Shown: positions 8,905 to 18,957 of the stretch, piece after piece
Layout: every line of letters begins with the position of its first letter
How positions within the stretch are numbered: the first letter of the stretch is position 1
NCBI RefSeq assembly: GCF_030490285.1
Contig: NZ_CP129884.1
Coordinates: 4,154,001 to 4,218,000 of the forward strand
Length of the DNA: 64,000 bases
Reading direction: 5' to 3'
Source: Methylomonas montana
GTDB taxonomy: Bacteria; Pseudomonadota; Gammaproteobacteria; Methylococcales; Methylomonadaceae
The notes under the pieces: generated by a model
Database searches by the model: none
Seen by the model: only the letters and a program-made list of their open reading frames with translations
What the model was told of the DNA's origin: nothing
Position numbers and translations under genes: made by a program

Positions 8905-9969
8905 TCATTCGTGATATTGCGGACTCAATTCCCGTACCGCATCGACCATCGCCTTGACGTGTTCCGGATTAATATCCGGCAAAATACCGTGTCCCAGGTT
9001 GAATACATGTCCCGAGCCGGCACCGAAACCATGTAGTACCTTGCCAACTTTTTCGCGTATCACTTCGGGTTGCGCATAGAGCGTGATCGGGTCCATATTG
9101 CCTTGCAAAGCCACCCGGTCGCCGACTCGGGCGCGGGCTTGGCCGATGTCGGTTTGCCAGTCCAGGCCCAGCGCCTCGTAGCCGGCGTCGGCCATTGCTT
9201 CCAGCCACAATCCGCCGCCCTTGGTGAATAGAATGGTCGGAATCTGCCGGCCGTCGTGCCGAGTGTTCAGCAACTCGCGCACTTGCCGCGCATAACGCAA
9301 GGAAAACTCCAGGTAATCATCATGGCTAAGTATGCCGCCCCAGGTATCGAAGACCATCACCGCATCGGCACCGGCGGCGATTTGCGCATTCAGATAAGAT
9401 GCGACCGATTGCGCCAGTTTATCCAGCATTTGATGCAACAGTTGCGGCTGTTCGAACATCAGGCTTTTAACTTTTTGAAAGCTTTTGCTACTTTTACCTT
9501 CCACCATGTAGGTAGCCAGTGTCCACGGGCTGCCGGAAAAGCCGATCAACGGCACTCGGCCATGCAGATTGGTTTTGATCAAACGCACCGCATCGATCAC
9601 ATAGCGTAATTCGGTTTCCGGATCGGGAATCGGTAGCCTGGCGATGTCGGCGGCGGTTCTGACCGGATGCGCGAATTGCGGACCCTCGCCCTCGGCAAAC
9701 GACAAGCCCAAACCCATCGCGTCGGGAATGGTCAGGATGTCGGAAAACAGAATCGCCGCATCGAAGCCGAATCGGTCTACGGGTTGCAAGGTCACTTCGC
9801 AAGCCAGTTCCGGATTGGTACAGAGCTGCATGAAACTGCCGGCCTTGGCACGTACTTCGCGATATTCGGGCAGATAACGCCCGGCTTGGCGCATCATCCA
9901 GACTGGGGTGCGCTCGACGGGCTGTCTTAACAAGGCTTTTAAGAATAAGTCGTTTTGTAAGTTAGTCAT
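8905..9969 (-). CDS. hemE: Uroporphyrinogen decarboxylase
   Basis: Cytoplasmic haem-pathway enzyme that decarboxylates the four acetate chains of uroporphyrinogen III to give coproporphyrinogen III. The 354 residues match the family length. The N-terminal substrate-binding signature [17 protein letters not shown] is intact, followed by the conserved AAILFSDIL and [10 protein letters not shown] segments. The ATG at 9969 gives the standard N-terminus. It sits downstream of aroK-aroB-damX, an order seen in several gammaproteobacteria. Confidence 0.98.
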   Translation of the reverse strand: MTNLQNDLFLKALLRQPVERTPVWMMRQAGRYLPEYREVRAKAGSFMQLCTNPELACEVTLQPVDRFGFDAAILFSDILTIPDAMGLGLSFAEGEGPQFAHPVRTAADIARLPIPDPETELRYVIDAVRLIKTNLHGRVPLIGFSGSPWTLATYMVEGKSSKSFQKVKSLMFEQPQLLHQMLDKLAQSVASYLNAQIAAGADAVMVFDTWGGILSHDDYLEFSLRYARQVRELLNTRHDGRQIPTILFTKGGGLWLEAMADAGYEALGLDWQTDIGQARARVGDRVALQGNMDPITLYAQPEVIREKVGKVLHGFGAGSGHVFNLGHGILPDINPEHVKAMVDAVRELSPQYHE

Positions 9970-9990
9970 TCGTTTCAGTTAGGTGGGTAA

Positions 9991-11532
9991 TCAGCGGCGG
10001 CTTTCTTTTTGCACGGCACTGAAGCGCTTTTCCAGCGCCTGTTTAAACTCGTCGGGCATTACTGCCTTAAACGCCTGGGCTTCGGCGACGGTTTGGAAAG
10101 AGCCGTAAATTACCACGTATTTCTCCTGATCGCCTTTGTTGATGGGGTAATATTTCAAGCCGCTCCTGTAATCGGCGTATTTTTTCTGGAACCGGATTGC
10201 AGCATCCTTATTGGAAAGCACCATCACTTGCAAGGTGTAGTTGCCGGGCGGTTGCGCCATGATCCAATCGCGTTCGCTGCCTTCCGGCAAAGGCTTGACC
10301 GGTTTTCGTTCGATTGGTTTCTCGACAGCTTGTTGGGGCAGTGGCTCGGCAGCCGGTAATGGGTCGGCGTTGGCCGCTTCCGGTTTGTTAACTACCGGTT
10401 CCGTTGGTGCCGGGGTTGTGGTGGCACTTATTGGAGTGGCCCCGGTTTCGCTTGATGCGGGTTGGCTTGCCGGCTGGATATTCACTGTTTCCGGCAGATG
10501 CTCGGGCTTGGATTCCGGTATGGCCGGGACAGAAACAACCGTTGGCGACGGGGCCGGCGCCGACAGCGCAGGTTCCGAAGTCGGTGTAGAAACTTGAGTT
10601 TGTTCGGCAGCGGGCTCGTTTACCGGTTGCGGTGTTGGTACTGGCAAGACCGGCAAAGATGCGATGTTTTCGGTCGTGGCATTGTCGATGCTGCTAGCTT
10701 GGCCGGCAACGGGCATGTTGCCCGCGATTTGTTGAGCGAACTCCGGCGGCAACAAAGATTTGACCACAAATCCAGCGCCGGCCAGGATGGCCACAATCGC
10801 GAGCCACAACCCCAATCTGCTGCTTTTACGGTTTTGGTAATCGGCCAGTTTGGGTAGTTCCGCCAGAATCTTACCGGGGATGCCGTGGGTATCGCGGTAT
10901 AAGTCATCGACCAACGCGTCGCCGATGGCATTAAATGAGATGACCGCACCGGGTTGCGCCGACAGGTTTTGCAAATATTCGCCGCACTGTTTTTTATTGA
11001 GTGGCGGCAGTTCGATGAAATGGCAATCTTCCACCGCCTTGTCGGTGCCGCTTTTGATGTGAAACTGGTCGTGGCTCATCGCAAACACCAGCCGCAGGCC
11101 CGGCAGCGAATCGGCAAACTCCATCAGGGTTGAGATCAGGCCCGGCACCAGGGTGCCGGCATCGTCGACTAACAAGACCACTTTTTGTTTCGCGCAGAAT
11201 TCGCGCAAGGCACTTAAATCAAACGCGGAAGCCTTGGTGATATTCAGACTGCGCAACAGATCGGTGATCAGGCTCTCGAAACTGGAGCTGGGCGATGCCG
11301 ATAGCAAGGCAATCTCCCAGAGATCCTTGCGATTTTGGCGGACCGTCTCTAGCAGGGTGGTTTTACCGATGCCTTCCGGGCCGCAGACGATCAGCGATTG
11401 TTGCAGATTGGCCAGTAAATGCAGCAATAAATCCAGCTTTTGCGAGCGTTCCAAGGTAATCAAAGCCCGTTCGGCGTTATTGACTACCGATCTGCGCTGG
11501 TAACTGTAGGTCAGGTTGTCGTTATCCAGCAT
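9991..11532 (-). CDS. DamX-like SPOR-domain protein with N-terminal AAA ATPase domain
   Basis: Cell-division-associated membrane protein of the DamX/ExeA-like type. The N-terminal 215 residues are an AAA domain with Walker [10 protein letters not shown] and a Walker B-like VVLLVDDAG. One membrane helix follows (about 240-262). Then comes a proline/alanine/threonine-rich periplasmic linker (about 280-425) and a SPOR domain (about 430-505, beginning near [10 protein letters not shown]) that binds denuded septal peptidoglycan. Its position after aroB is that of damX in enterobacteria. Its start overlaps the end of aroB by 11 bases. No dam gene follows. Confidence 0.85.
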   Translation of the reverse strand: MLDNDNLTYSYQRRSVVNNAERALITLERSQKLDLLLHLLANLQQSLIVCGPEGIGKTTLLETVRQNRKDLWEIALLSASPSSSFESLITDLLRSLNITKASAFDLSALREFCAKQKVVLLVDDAGTLVPGLISTLMEFADSLPGLRLVFAMSHDQFHIKSGTDKAVEDCHFIELPPLNKKQCGEYLQNLSAQPGAVISFNAIGDALVDDLYRDTHGIPGKILAELPKLADYQNRKSSRLGLWLAIVAILAGAGFVVKSLLPPEFAQQIAGNMPVAGQASSIDNATTENIASLPVLPVPTPQPVNEPAAEQTQVSTPTSEPALSAPAPSPTVVSVPAIPESKPEHLPETVNIQPASQPASSETGATPISATTTPAPTEPVVNKPEAANADPLPAAEPLPQQAVEKPIERKPVKPLPEGSERDWIMAQPPGNYTLQVMVLSNKDAAIRFQKKYADYRSGLKYYPINKGDQEKYVVIYGSFQTVAEAQAFKAVMPDEFKQALEKRFSAVQKESRR

Positions 11533-12604
11533 AAGCCTTCAAGCTTGCTTGTAACTGCGCCAGATCGACGTTGATCGGCAGCGAGGCTTTGCCGACCGCT
11601 TCCAGCAGAATCACCCGGATTTTGCCGTCGACATTTTTCTTATCGACTGCCATCAAATCGACATATTGCTCGGTGGTCATTTCCTTAGGTGGCGTCACCG
11701 GTAAGTGGGCGGCTTTGAAAATGGCGATAATCCGTTCGACGTCGGCATCGTTTAGCCAACCCAAGCGCCGCGACAAATCGGCGGCAAAGCAGGTGCCGAT
11801 GGCGACCGCTTCGCCGTGCAAATAATGGCCGTAGCCGCAGCCGGTTTCGATGGCGTGGCCGAAGGTATGGCCGAGATTCAGCGTGGCGCGCACACCGGAC
11901 TCGAATTCGTCTTCGCCGACCACCTCGGCTTTATTGATGCAGGAACGCTCGATGGCGTAAGCCAACGCGGCTTTCTCGCGCGCCAGCAACTTGCCCATAT
12001 TGGCTTCCAGCCATTCTAAAAACGCGACGTCGCGAATCAGGCCGTATTTAATCACTTCCGCCAAGCCGGCCGATAGCTGCCTGTCGTCCAAGGTATCCAG
12101 CACATCGGCGTCGGCGATCACGCATTGCGGTTGATAAAACGCACCGATCATATTCTTGCCCAGCGGATGATTGACGCCGGTCTTGCCGCCGACCGAAGAA
12201 TCGACCTGGGCCAGCAAGGTGGTGGGAATTTGAATAAAGGCGATGCCGCGCTGATAGCAAGCCGCCGCGAAGCCGCCCATATCGCCAATCACGCCGCCGC
12301 CCAAGGCAATCAAGGTGGCATTACGGCTAAATTTTTTAGCCAGCAACTGGTCGAAGATTTTTTCCAGATACTGCAAGGTCTTGAATTGCTCGCCATCCGG
12401 CAGAATCGCCGTTTGGACTTGATACGCCGTCAATGTGGCTTGCAACTTGGCCAGATACAAGGGTGCAATGGTGTCGTTAGTGACGATCAGCACCTGTTTG
12501 GAACGGATGTGTTGGCTCAACAATTCCGGTTGAGCCAACAAGCCGGAGCCAATGTAAATCGGGTAACTTCTATTGTTATCTAATGCAACTTGCAATTCTT
12601 TCAT
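11522..12604 (-). CDS. aroB: 3-dehydroquinate synthase
   Basis: Second enzyme of the shikimate pathway; converts DAHP to 3-dehydroquinate with NAD and a divalent metal. The 360 residues are normal. Seen in the sequence: the NAD-binding [14 protein letters not shown] loop, the [19 protein letters not shown] signature, and metal-ligand regions around [11 protein letters not shown] and GEAVAIGT. The start overlaps the end of aroK by 29 bases, so the two are translationally linked; aroB in turn overlaps the damX-like gene. Confidence 0.98.
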   Translation of the reverse strand: MKELQVALDNNRSYPIYIGSGLLAQPELLSQHIRSKQVLIVTNDTIAPLYLAKLQATLTAYQVQTAILPDGEQFKTLQYLEKIFDQLLAKKFSRNATLIALGGGVIGDMGGFAAACYQRGIAFIQIPTTLLAQVDSSVGGKTGVNHPLGKNMIGAFYQPQCVIADADVLDTLDDRQLSAGLAEVIKYGLIRDVAFLEWLEANMGKLLAREKAALAYAIERSCINKAEVVGEDEFESGVRATLNLGHTFGHAIETGCGYGHYLHGEAVAIGTCFAADLSRRLGWLNDADVERIIAIFKAAHLPVTPPKEMTTEQYVDLMAVDKKNVDGKIRVILLEAVGKASLPINVDLAQLQASLKAYAG

Positions 12605-13130
12605 GATTTTCTAAAGCAGCTTGATATTGCTGCAAAATGGTTTTGACCACGGTTTTAGTGGGCAGCACGCCGGAATCGATCTTGAAATCGGCGCATTCGC
12701 TGTACAGCGGGTCGCGTTGCGCCAACAAGGTTTGCAGACGCTGCCTGGGGTTGTCGGTGCGTAATAGCGGCCGCTGGGTATCGTGCTTGGTGCGATGCAA
12801 AATCTTGTCGATCGAACAGTGCAGATACACCACAAAACCGTTTTCCTTCAGCGCTTGGCGATTTTCCGGCAGTAAAACGGCGCCGCCGCCGGTGGCCATC
12901 ACAACCCCTTGCAACGCCGATAAATGATGAATCACGGTCTGTTCGCGCATCCTAAATCCTTCTTCGCCCTCGTAGGAAAAGATGGTCGGAATATCGACGC
13001 CGGTGCATTCCTCGATCACTTTATCGCTGTCGTAAAAAGGCCATTGCAAGGCTTTGGCAAGCTGTTTGCCGATGGTGGTTTTACCCACGCCCATCAGACC
13101 GATCAGATAGATATTTGCCGCTGGTTTCAT
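12576..13130 (-). CDS. aroK: Shikimate kinase
   Basis: Phosphorylates shikimate at the 3-hydroxyl with ATP. The Walker A loop [13 protein letters not shown] is at residues 11-23, the shikimate-binding DSDKVIE follows at about 34, and the GGGAVL motif is near residue 80. The 184 residues match AroK. It is the first gene of the aroK-aroB-damX-hemE group. The region upstream (13131-13289) is non-coding. Confidence 0.97.
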   Translation of the reverse strand: MKPAANIYLIGLMGVGKTTIGKQLAKALQWPFYDSDKVIEECTGVDIPTIFSYEGEEGFRMREQTVIHHLSALQGVVMATGGGAVLLPENRQALKENGFVVYLHCSIDKILHRTKHDTQRPLLRTDNPRQRLQTLLAQRDPLYSECADFKIDSGVLPTKTVVKTILQQYQAALENHERIASCIR

Positions 13131-13289
13131 TGCATTGGCTGATTTCGCGCATTAAAAAAACGCGAGCATTATGCCCACTTTTAACGGGGAGTGAAATTTT
13201 ATGTGGTATTCGCCACCCACGAAACACACCGAGGCCGAACAGCCATCCAGGACTTTTTCACCTTTACTCCTGTGCCTTTCGCCTAATCC

Positions 13290-14018
13290 CTACTTACTAA
13301 ACTGCGCCGCGATTTGCCCCTGGATTTTTTCCGCCATGGCTTTGCGGTCGGCGGCGTCGCGGATCGGTCGGCCGACCACGATGTAATCGGCGCCGTTTTG
13401 GATGGCTTGTTCTACGCTGACCGCACGCTTTTGATCGTCGTCCTCGCGGTTATCCACCGGCCTAATGCCGGGTGTAATCACCAGCAGTTTCTCGCCGAGC
13501 TGTTCGCGGATCATGGCGACTTCCAGACCTGATGAAACGATGCCATCACAGCCGATTTGCAGCGCTCGCTTGGCGCGCGACAGCACTAAATCCTTAACAT
13601 CGCATTGAAAACCCAGATCGTCCAAATCGCCGCGGTCCAAACTGGTTAATGCGGTGACCGCCAACACTTTTAAGTCGCCCTTGGCTTGGGCCGCGGCTTC
13701 CATGATCGAATCGTTGCCGTGAATGGTGGCCAAATCGACGCCTTTATTGCTCAAGGCCTTGATGGCGCGGCCCACCGTGGCGGGAATATCGAAGAATTTC
13801 AGGTCGACGAAGACTTTTTTGTCGCGGGCCTTAAGCCACTCGATAAAACCGAAATAATCGCCGGACATGAACAACTCCATGCCCACTTTATAAAAAATCA
13901 CCGCATCGCCCAGTTCTTCGACCAAGGCTTGTGCTTCGGCGATGCTGGAAACATCCAGCGCCATGATCAGGCGTTCGCGGACAGGAATGGCTTTGTTTGA
14001 GATGAATGAAGCTGTCAT
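13290..14018 (-). CDS. pyrF: Orotidine 5'-phosphate decarboxylase
   Basis: Last step of de novo UMP synthesis. The TIM-barrel active-site signature VFVDLKFFDIPATV, with the Asp-x-Lys-x2-Asp core, is intact. The C-terminal phosphate-binding segment NGADYIVVGRPIRDA is also present. The 242 residues are typical of the bacterial group I enzyme. An in-frame ATG at 14018 starts the protein; the alternative MALDVSS start would be about 18 residues later and also fits many homologues. Confidence 0.96.
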   Translation of the reverse strand: MTASFISNKAIPVRERLIMALDVSSIAEAQALVEELGDAVIFYKVGMELFMSGDYFGFIEWLKARDKKVFVDLKFFDIPATVGRAIKALSNKGVDLATIHGNDSIMEAAAQAKGDLKVLAVTALTSLDRGDLDDLGFQCDVKDLVLSRAKRALQIGCDGIVSSGLEVAMIREQLGEKLLVITPGIRPVDNREDDDQKRAVSVEQAIQNGADYIVVGRPIRDAADRKAMAEKIQGQIAAQFSK

Positions 14019-14336
14019 ATGGATTCCGTAATTCTTTATTTGTACTTTTCAGCGCGAAGCAAAAACTTGTTCCTCTGATGAACATCGCAAAAACCCAACA
14101 GGGTTTACCGGCAAGCGCTTAACCCCACAAAATAAAACTATTGGGCTTGCGTTCGGCCCAACTTTTGCGGCATTCCACTTAATGCAAGCTGTATAAAAGT
14201 GACGCCCAACGATTACCGTTTGCCTAACCGTACGTCCGGAAGCGGCTTCGACTTTACTCGAAGCGTTGCCAGCGAGCGTGTCATAAAACGCATTGAAATT
14301 CGGTCCGCCTTTTTGACCTGCCGCACCGCATGCCGC
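14019..14336. other. Non-coding spacer upstream of the exopolysaccharide locus
   Basis: About 320 bases with no convincing gene between divergent pyrF and the exopolysaccharide operon. The only structure noted is a short inverted repeat, GCTTCG at 14245-14250 and CGAAGC at 14259-14264, with an eight-base spacer. The repeated operator-like sequence next to the promoter is listed separately. Confidence 0.5.
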
Positions 14337-14416
14337 TCATTAAGCTTTCATTAAGCTGCAATAAACTTGTTATATAGTTCTATAATCAAACAAACAGGGG
14401 ATGTTCTCATTAAGCT
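14337..14416 (+). promoter_or_regulatory. Candidate promoter and operator with three TCATTAAGCT copies
   Basis: The decamer TCATTAAGCT occurs at 14337-14346, 14348-14357 and 14407-14416, all in the same orientation. The first two are spaced 11 bases start to start, about one helical turn. A perfect TATAAT at 14381-14386 lies between the second and third copy, with only a weak -35 region (about 14357-14363). The copies therefore flank the presumed start of transcription of the exopolysaccharide locus. A regulator that binds the pair and loops to the third site is an inference. The repeats themselves are directly visible. Confidence 0.55.
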
Positions 14417-14432
14417 AATCAGTATATTTGAT

Positions 14433-15854
14433 ATGACTCAGTTTCGCCCAAAAGGATTTATTCGACCGCTACAGCCTGAACTGCAAAGTATAAAGTGGGC
14501 CATGGACACAGCCTTGATTTTTATCACGCTGTATGTGTCTTTAAATATTTATGGCGAGCCATTCGGTCGCGAGTACTTGGGTCTGTTCGTGGTCTGTACC
14601 TTGCTGTTCGGCATTTTTGCCGAGCACCAGGCAATTTATCAGGGCTGGCGCGGCGACCCAATGTTTGACGATGCCGTACGCATCCTAATGTCATGGATGA
14701 TCGCTTTTGCAATAATAGCCAGTAGTTTTTTCGTATTCGACCTGGGATTCGAATACTCCAGGCAAGTCCTGGAATTGTGGCTACCGTTAGCACCGTTAAG
14801 CGTCATCACGCTGCATGCTCTGCGGCGCACCGCGTTGTCGTATCTGCGGATACAGGGCTTGAATACACGCACCTACGCCATTTTGGGCGGCAACGCGCTG
14901 GGCAAGCATTTAAACAATGCACTAACCGAAATGCCTTGGCTGGGCTATCGATTTGCCGGATTTTTCGACGACCGTATCGAGAACACACAACGCCGCCAGG
15001 AAGAAGAGATGGTCGAAACCATCGTCGGAGATTTCAAAACCTTGCTGGAAAAGTCCAAGAGTGGAGAAATCGATCATATCTACATCACTCTGCCACTACG
15101 CGCAGAAAAACGGATTAACCAACTTATCCGCGAATTGGCCGACAGCACCGTGTCGGTTAACATCGTGCCGGATTTTTTTACTTTTAACCTGATGCAGTCT
15201 AAACTCAGCAGCGTCAAAGGCATCCCGGTCGTCAGCATTTTCGATACGCCATTAAACTCCTCGCTGGACGGCGCCTCCAAGCGCCTTTTGGACTTGCTGT
15301 TGTGCCTGGTCATCTTGCCGCTTATCGCCCTGCCGATGCTGATCATCGCTATCGCCATTAAACTGACCTCGCCGGGACCGGTTATATTTAAGCAACTGCG
15401 TTACGGCGTTAAAGGCGAGCCTATCGAGGTTTGGAAATTCCGGTCGATGACGGTATGCGAGAACGGCGACAGCATCAAGCAGGCGACTGCCAACGACAGC
15501 CGGGTGACGCCCTTGGGCGGCTTTTTGCGGCGCACCTCGCTGGACGAACTGCCCCAGTTTCTGAATGTATTGAGCGGCACCATGTCGGTGGTCGGCCCCC
15601 GCCCGCACGCCGTCGCTCACAACGAGTACTACCGCAAACATATCCAAGGCTACATGCTGCGGCACAAAATGAAGCCAGGCATCACCGGCTTAGCCCAGAT
15701 TAGCGGCTGCCGAGGCGAAACCGACACTATCGACAAAATGGAACGGCGGATTCACCACGATTTGGAATACATTCGGCAATGGTCCATTATTCTGGATTTA
15801 AAAATCGTCATCTTGACGGTTTTTAAAGGCTTTATCGGGCAGCAAGCTTATTAG
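14433..15854 (+). CDS. Undecaprenyl-phosphate hexose-1-phosphate transferase (WcaJ-like)
   Basis: Initiating enzyme of the exopolysaccharide pathway; transfers a hexose 1-phosphate, usually glucose, to undecaprenyl phosphate. The N-terminal half has about four membrane helices and a CoA-binding-like domain. A further helix (about 265-290) precedes the catalytic PglC-like domain with KFRSM, RRTSLDELPQ, VGPRPH and the KPGITGLAQI end. The open frame reaches back to a TTG at 14367, but that is upstream of the TATAAT box. ATG 14433 is chosen, giving 473 residues, although it has no clear Shine-Dalgarno sequence. An AGGGG directly before an out-of-frame ATG at 14401 begins a five-codon reading frame. 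Confidence 0.93.
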   Translation: MTQFRPKGFIRPLQPELQSIKWAMDTALIFITLYVSLNIYGEPFGREYLGLFVVCTLLFGIFAEHQAIYQGWRGDPMFDDAVRILMSWMIAFAIIASSFFVFDLGFEYSRQVLELWLPLAPLSVITLHALRRTALSYLRIQGLNTRTYAILGGNALGKHLNNALTEMPWLGYRFAGFFDDRIENTQRRQEEEMVETIVGDFKTLLEKSKSGEIDHIYITLPLRAEKRINQLIRELADSTVSVNIVPDFFTFNLMQSKLSSVKGIPVVSIFDTPLNSSLDGASKRLLDLLLCLVILPLIALPMLIIAIAIKLTSPGPVIFKQLRYGVKGEPIEVWKFRSMTVCENGDSIKQATANDSRVTPLGGFLRRTSLDELPQFLNVLSGTMSVVGPRPHAVAHNEYYRKHIQGYMLRHKMKPGITGLAQISGCRGETDTIDKMERRIHHDLEYIRQWSIILDLKIVILTVFKGFIGQQAY

Positions 15855-15969
15855 AAGCCTGAAGCATGTTCGTAGCGCCTAATCTGGACCGTTTGTTGCC
15901 AGAAATGCAGAAACAAACTCGTCCAGGCGTGACCGCTCAACATCCGGATTATCACTATCGACATCATTA

Positions 15970-16362
15970 ATGGCTAAATTCAAAGGCAATCGCAAACTGG
16001 CAATGTTGTTCATCCTGCTGAGTATCGGCTGGATAGGCATTCTGTTCGCAGAATCGTCACAACCACCGGCTAAAATTATGGGCGAAGTTTCCGGGCTGGA
16101 TAAACTGGCTCACTTTGTGGCATTTGGAGTTTTAGCGTTTTTCTTGTGCGCCGTAGCTTTTTGTGTAAACGATAAGCCGGCCGTGCCGCTATTTTCCATG
16201 CCCTTATTGGTGTCGGCCTTATCGGGTATCCTTGAAGAAGGCTATCAAATGACCGTACCCGGTCGCGCAGGAAGCTTGTTGGATTTAACAGCGGATTTAT
16301 CCGGTGCAGCGTTTGTCATTTTGTTGGTTAATCGCTACTGTATAAAACGCTCCTGCCATTAG
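15970..16362 (+). CDS. VanZ family protein
   Basis: Small integral membrane protein of 130 residues with about four hydrophobic helices. It has the VanZ pattern: KLAHFVAFGVLAFFL in the middle and a LSGILEEGYQMTVPGRAGSLLDLTADLSGA stretch, where the acidic pair and the DLTADLSGA segment are typical. VanZ-like proteins recur in exopolysaccharide loci of methanotrophs and other proteobacteria; their function there is not known. The 115 bases upstream are non-coding. Confidence 0.8.
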   Translation: MAKFKGNRKLAMLFILLSIGWIGILFAESSQPPAKIMGEVSGLDKLAHFVAFGVLAFFLCAVAFCVNDKPAVPLFSMPLLVSALSGILEEGYQMTVPGRAGSLLDLTADLSGAAFVILLVNRYCIKRSCH

Positions 16363-16411
16363 CAATTGCTTGCATATTTTAATAAAACTCTCATAACTTC
16401 GAAATAAAATA

Positions 16412-17947
16412 ATGCAAGCATCAAAAAGAGTGGTTAAGAATACCAGCATTCTATATGCCCGCATGCTGCTTACAGTCTTCATTTCTTTATATACCACACG
16501 CCTAACCTTAGCCAATTTAGGAGCCGACAATTTCGGTTTATTTGGCTTGGTCGGTGGCGTTATTGCGATGCTTGGTTTTTTAAGTACCACTATGTCAAGC
16601 GCAACACAGCGCTTTATATCAATCGCTCAAGGGGCGGGCGAGTTCGATAAATTAAGGCGCATATTTAACATAAGCCTGGTATTGCACTGGGTGACAGCTT
16701 TTCTTGTTCTATTAATATTAGAGATTGCCGGTTATTTTTTTTTTAACGGAACCCTAAATATTTCTGAAGGCCGCATAGAAGTAGCCAAGCTGATATATCA
16801 ATTTATGGTGATGAGCGCATTATTCACCATCATTTCGGTGCCTTATGAAGCTGTTATTACCTCCCATGAAAACATGCTGGTTTATGCGATTTTGGGTTTT
16901 ATAGAGTCGCTTCTAAAGTTAGGAATTGCTTACTTTATTGTTTATAGCACTTATGATCGGCTGCTTACGTATGGATTTTTAATGGCTTTACTATCGGTAT
17001 TCTTGTTATTCATTAAACAAGTTTACTGCCGTTGTAAGTATCAAGAATGTTCGGTGGATGTTTTTCAAAACTTCGATAAAAAAATATTCCGACAAATGAC
17101 AAGTTTTGCTAGCTGGTCTTTTTTAGGCTCTACGACTTCGCTTGTCGCTAATTACGGACAAGGCGTCGTTCTGAATATGTTTTTTGGAACCACGGTGAAT
17201 GCCGCTCAAAACATTGCAAATCAGCTAAATGGACAATTAGGCGCATTTTCTGTCAATATGTTGAAGGCATTAACCCCTTTAATAAACAAAAGTGAAGGAT
17301 CTGGAAATAGGGAGTTAATGTTAAAAGCAACCATGATGGGCAGCAAGGTTTCGTTCTTTTTGGTTATGGCTTTCCATATTCCCGTACTAATTGAAATGCC
17401 ACTTATATTGAAACTATGGCTGGCTGATGTGCCCGATTTTACGGTTATATTTTGTCGCCTGTTATTAATAAGAATCCTAATTGAGCATTTATTCCATCCC
17501 GTGGTTTCTGCGATAGTAGCAGTGGGAAATATCAAGTCATATCAGATAGCGAGCTCTTTGTTGCTACTACTGCCTCTGCCTGTGTCTTATTTTCTATATA
17601 CTGCACAGCAACCTGCTTACGCCATTTATGTGGTGTTTATAATTTATACAATTATTTCGTCGGCTATAATCGTTTTTTATGCTATAAAACATTGCGATTT
17701 ATCGCCATCGGCTTTTATGTTGAACGTGATATTGCGCTGTAGCCTGACATTTATACTTGTTTTTGGAGCTTCGTTTGTTCCGCATTATTTTATTGATCTT
17801 GATCCGATTCGCTTGACCTCTACAATTTTAACAAGTGCAACTGCTTACCTGTTGGTAGTTTTTTTTATAGGCTTTTCAAGAGAAGAAAGATCTCATATCA
17901 AGAAACTCGTATCATCAATGTTTAAAAAACCTTCGGTAATAAAATGA
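16412..17947 (+). CDS. Oligosaccharide flippase, Wzx-type (MOP superfamily)
   Basis: A 511-residue protein with about 12-14 membrane helices, most likely the flippase that turns the lipid-linked repeat unit to the periplasmic side. The N-terminal region (TRLTLANLGADNFGLFGLVGG) and the SATQRFI segment fit the polysaccharide synthase/flippase family. Base composition becomes clearly AT-richer here than in the flanking housekeeping genes, as is common in transferred polysaccharide clusters. The last codon and stop overlap the start of the next gene (ATGA). Confidence 0.85.
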   Translation: MQASKRVVKNTSILYARMLLTVFISLYTTRLTLANLGADNFGLFGLVGGVIAMLGFLSTTMSSATQRFISIAQGAGEFDKLRRIFNISLVLHWVTAFLVLLILEIAGYFFFNGTLNISEGRIEVAKLIYQFMVMSALFTIISVPYEAVITSHENMLVYAILGFIESLLKLGIAYFIVYSTYDRLLTYGFLMALLSVFLLFIKQVYCRCKYQECSVDVFQNFDKKIFRQMTSFASWSFLGSTTSLVANYGQGVVLNMFFGTTVNAAQNIANQLNGQLGAFSVNMLKALTPLINKSEGSGNRELMLKATMMGSKVSFFLVMAFHIPVLIEMPLILKLWLADVPDFTVIFCRLLLIRILIEHLFHPVVSAIVAVGNIKSYQIASSLLLLLPLPVSYFLYTAQQPAYAIYVVFIIYTIISSAIIVFYAIKHCDLSPSAFMLNVILRCSLTFILVFGASFVPHYFIDLDPIRLTSTILTSATAYLLVVFFIGFSREERSHIKKLVSSMFKKPSVIK

Positions 17948-18927
17948 TCACAGTAGTCATTCCTCTTTACAATAAAGCCCATATGATAATGCGGACTTTA
18001 GCCTCCGTACTGACTCAGACTTATAAAGATTTTGAAGTTATTATAGTTAATGATGGTTCCACAGATGACGGCGTTGATGTAATAAATAGCTTCACTTCGG
18101 ACCCACGAGTAAAAATAGTCGAGCAAAAAAATCAAGGCGTCAGCGTCGCACGCAATACCGGGGTAGCCCGCGCCAAATACAATTATATTGCTTTTTTAGA
18201 TGCCGATGACGAATGGCTGCCAGGGTATTTAGATAAATTGAAAGAAGCTATTGAGTTATTTCCAGACGCAAGCATGTATGGATTCCCAAGCTGGCATAGA
18301 AATATATTGACTGGGCAAGCAGGCAATACCACTTTGAATAGATACAAAAGTAAAATTCAGATAGTTGAGTACTTTGAAAACCCGCACACCATGCCACATA
18401 CAAGCGCCATGACTATTTCAAAGCGCTTTTTCAACATGCTCGATAACGGACATGGCTTTCCAGTCGGTAAGAAATTATGCGAAGACTGGAGTTGTTTTAA
18501 TCGTATCGCGTTCCTGGGAGAATTCGTATATATAGGCTTTCCGCTAGGAATTAGAAATAATGGCGTATCTGGACAAATCACAGGCATAAAAAAAGAAGGA
18601 AATAGTGAGCTGATGCAGGATGTGGTTGATTTTTTTAACTTAACACATGAGTTTGCTCTAAATCATCCAGATAAAATCAGACTATTCAAGATTTTCTTTA
18701 GGTATGACCTCAGAAACAGGATGTTGGTCGCGCTTAGAGATAACGACTATGTAACACTTAAATTTTACTTTGACCGCCTAAACAAAGAATGCTTGAGCGA
18801 ATTAAATAGTTTAGAAATAAAGCTTTACTCGATCAGATTTCTTAATTTTTTTGCAAAACTATATGTGTATTTTACAAAGCTTATGTGGCGCACACATGGC
18901 TTCCCGATAGTTGGAAAACCAGATTGA
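17944..18927 (+). CDS. Glycosyltransferase family 2
   Basis: GT-A fold transferase of 327 residues, cytoplasmic or membrane-associated. The N-terminal nucleotide-sugar part has TVVIPLYNKAHMI, EVIIVNDGSTDDG and AFLDADDEW, the last being the DxD metal site. The rest is unlike any specific subfamily I know, so donor and acceptor are unknown. It is translationally coupled to the flippase by a four-base overlap and has the same low GC. Confidence 0.88.
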   Translation: MITVVIPLYNKAHMIMRTLASVLTQTYKDFEVIIVNDGSTDDGVDVINSFTSDPRVKIVEQKNQGVSVARNTGVARAKYNYIAFLDADDEWLPGYLDKLKEAIELFPDASMYGFPSWHRNILTGQAGNTTLNRYKSKIQIVEYFENPHTMPHTSAMTISKRFFNMLDNGHGFPVGKKLCEDWSCFNRIAFLGEFVYIGFPLGIRNNGVSGQITGIKKEGNSELMQDVVDFFNLTHEFALNHPDKIRLFKIFFRYDLRNRMLVALRDNDYVTLKFYFDRLNKECLSELNSLEIKLYSIRFLNFFAKLYVYFTKLMWRTHGFPIVGKPD

Positions 18928-18957
18928 GTAATGCTTTTAATATCTGAAGGAGTCTGA

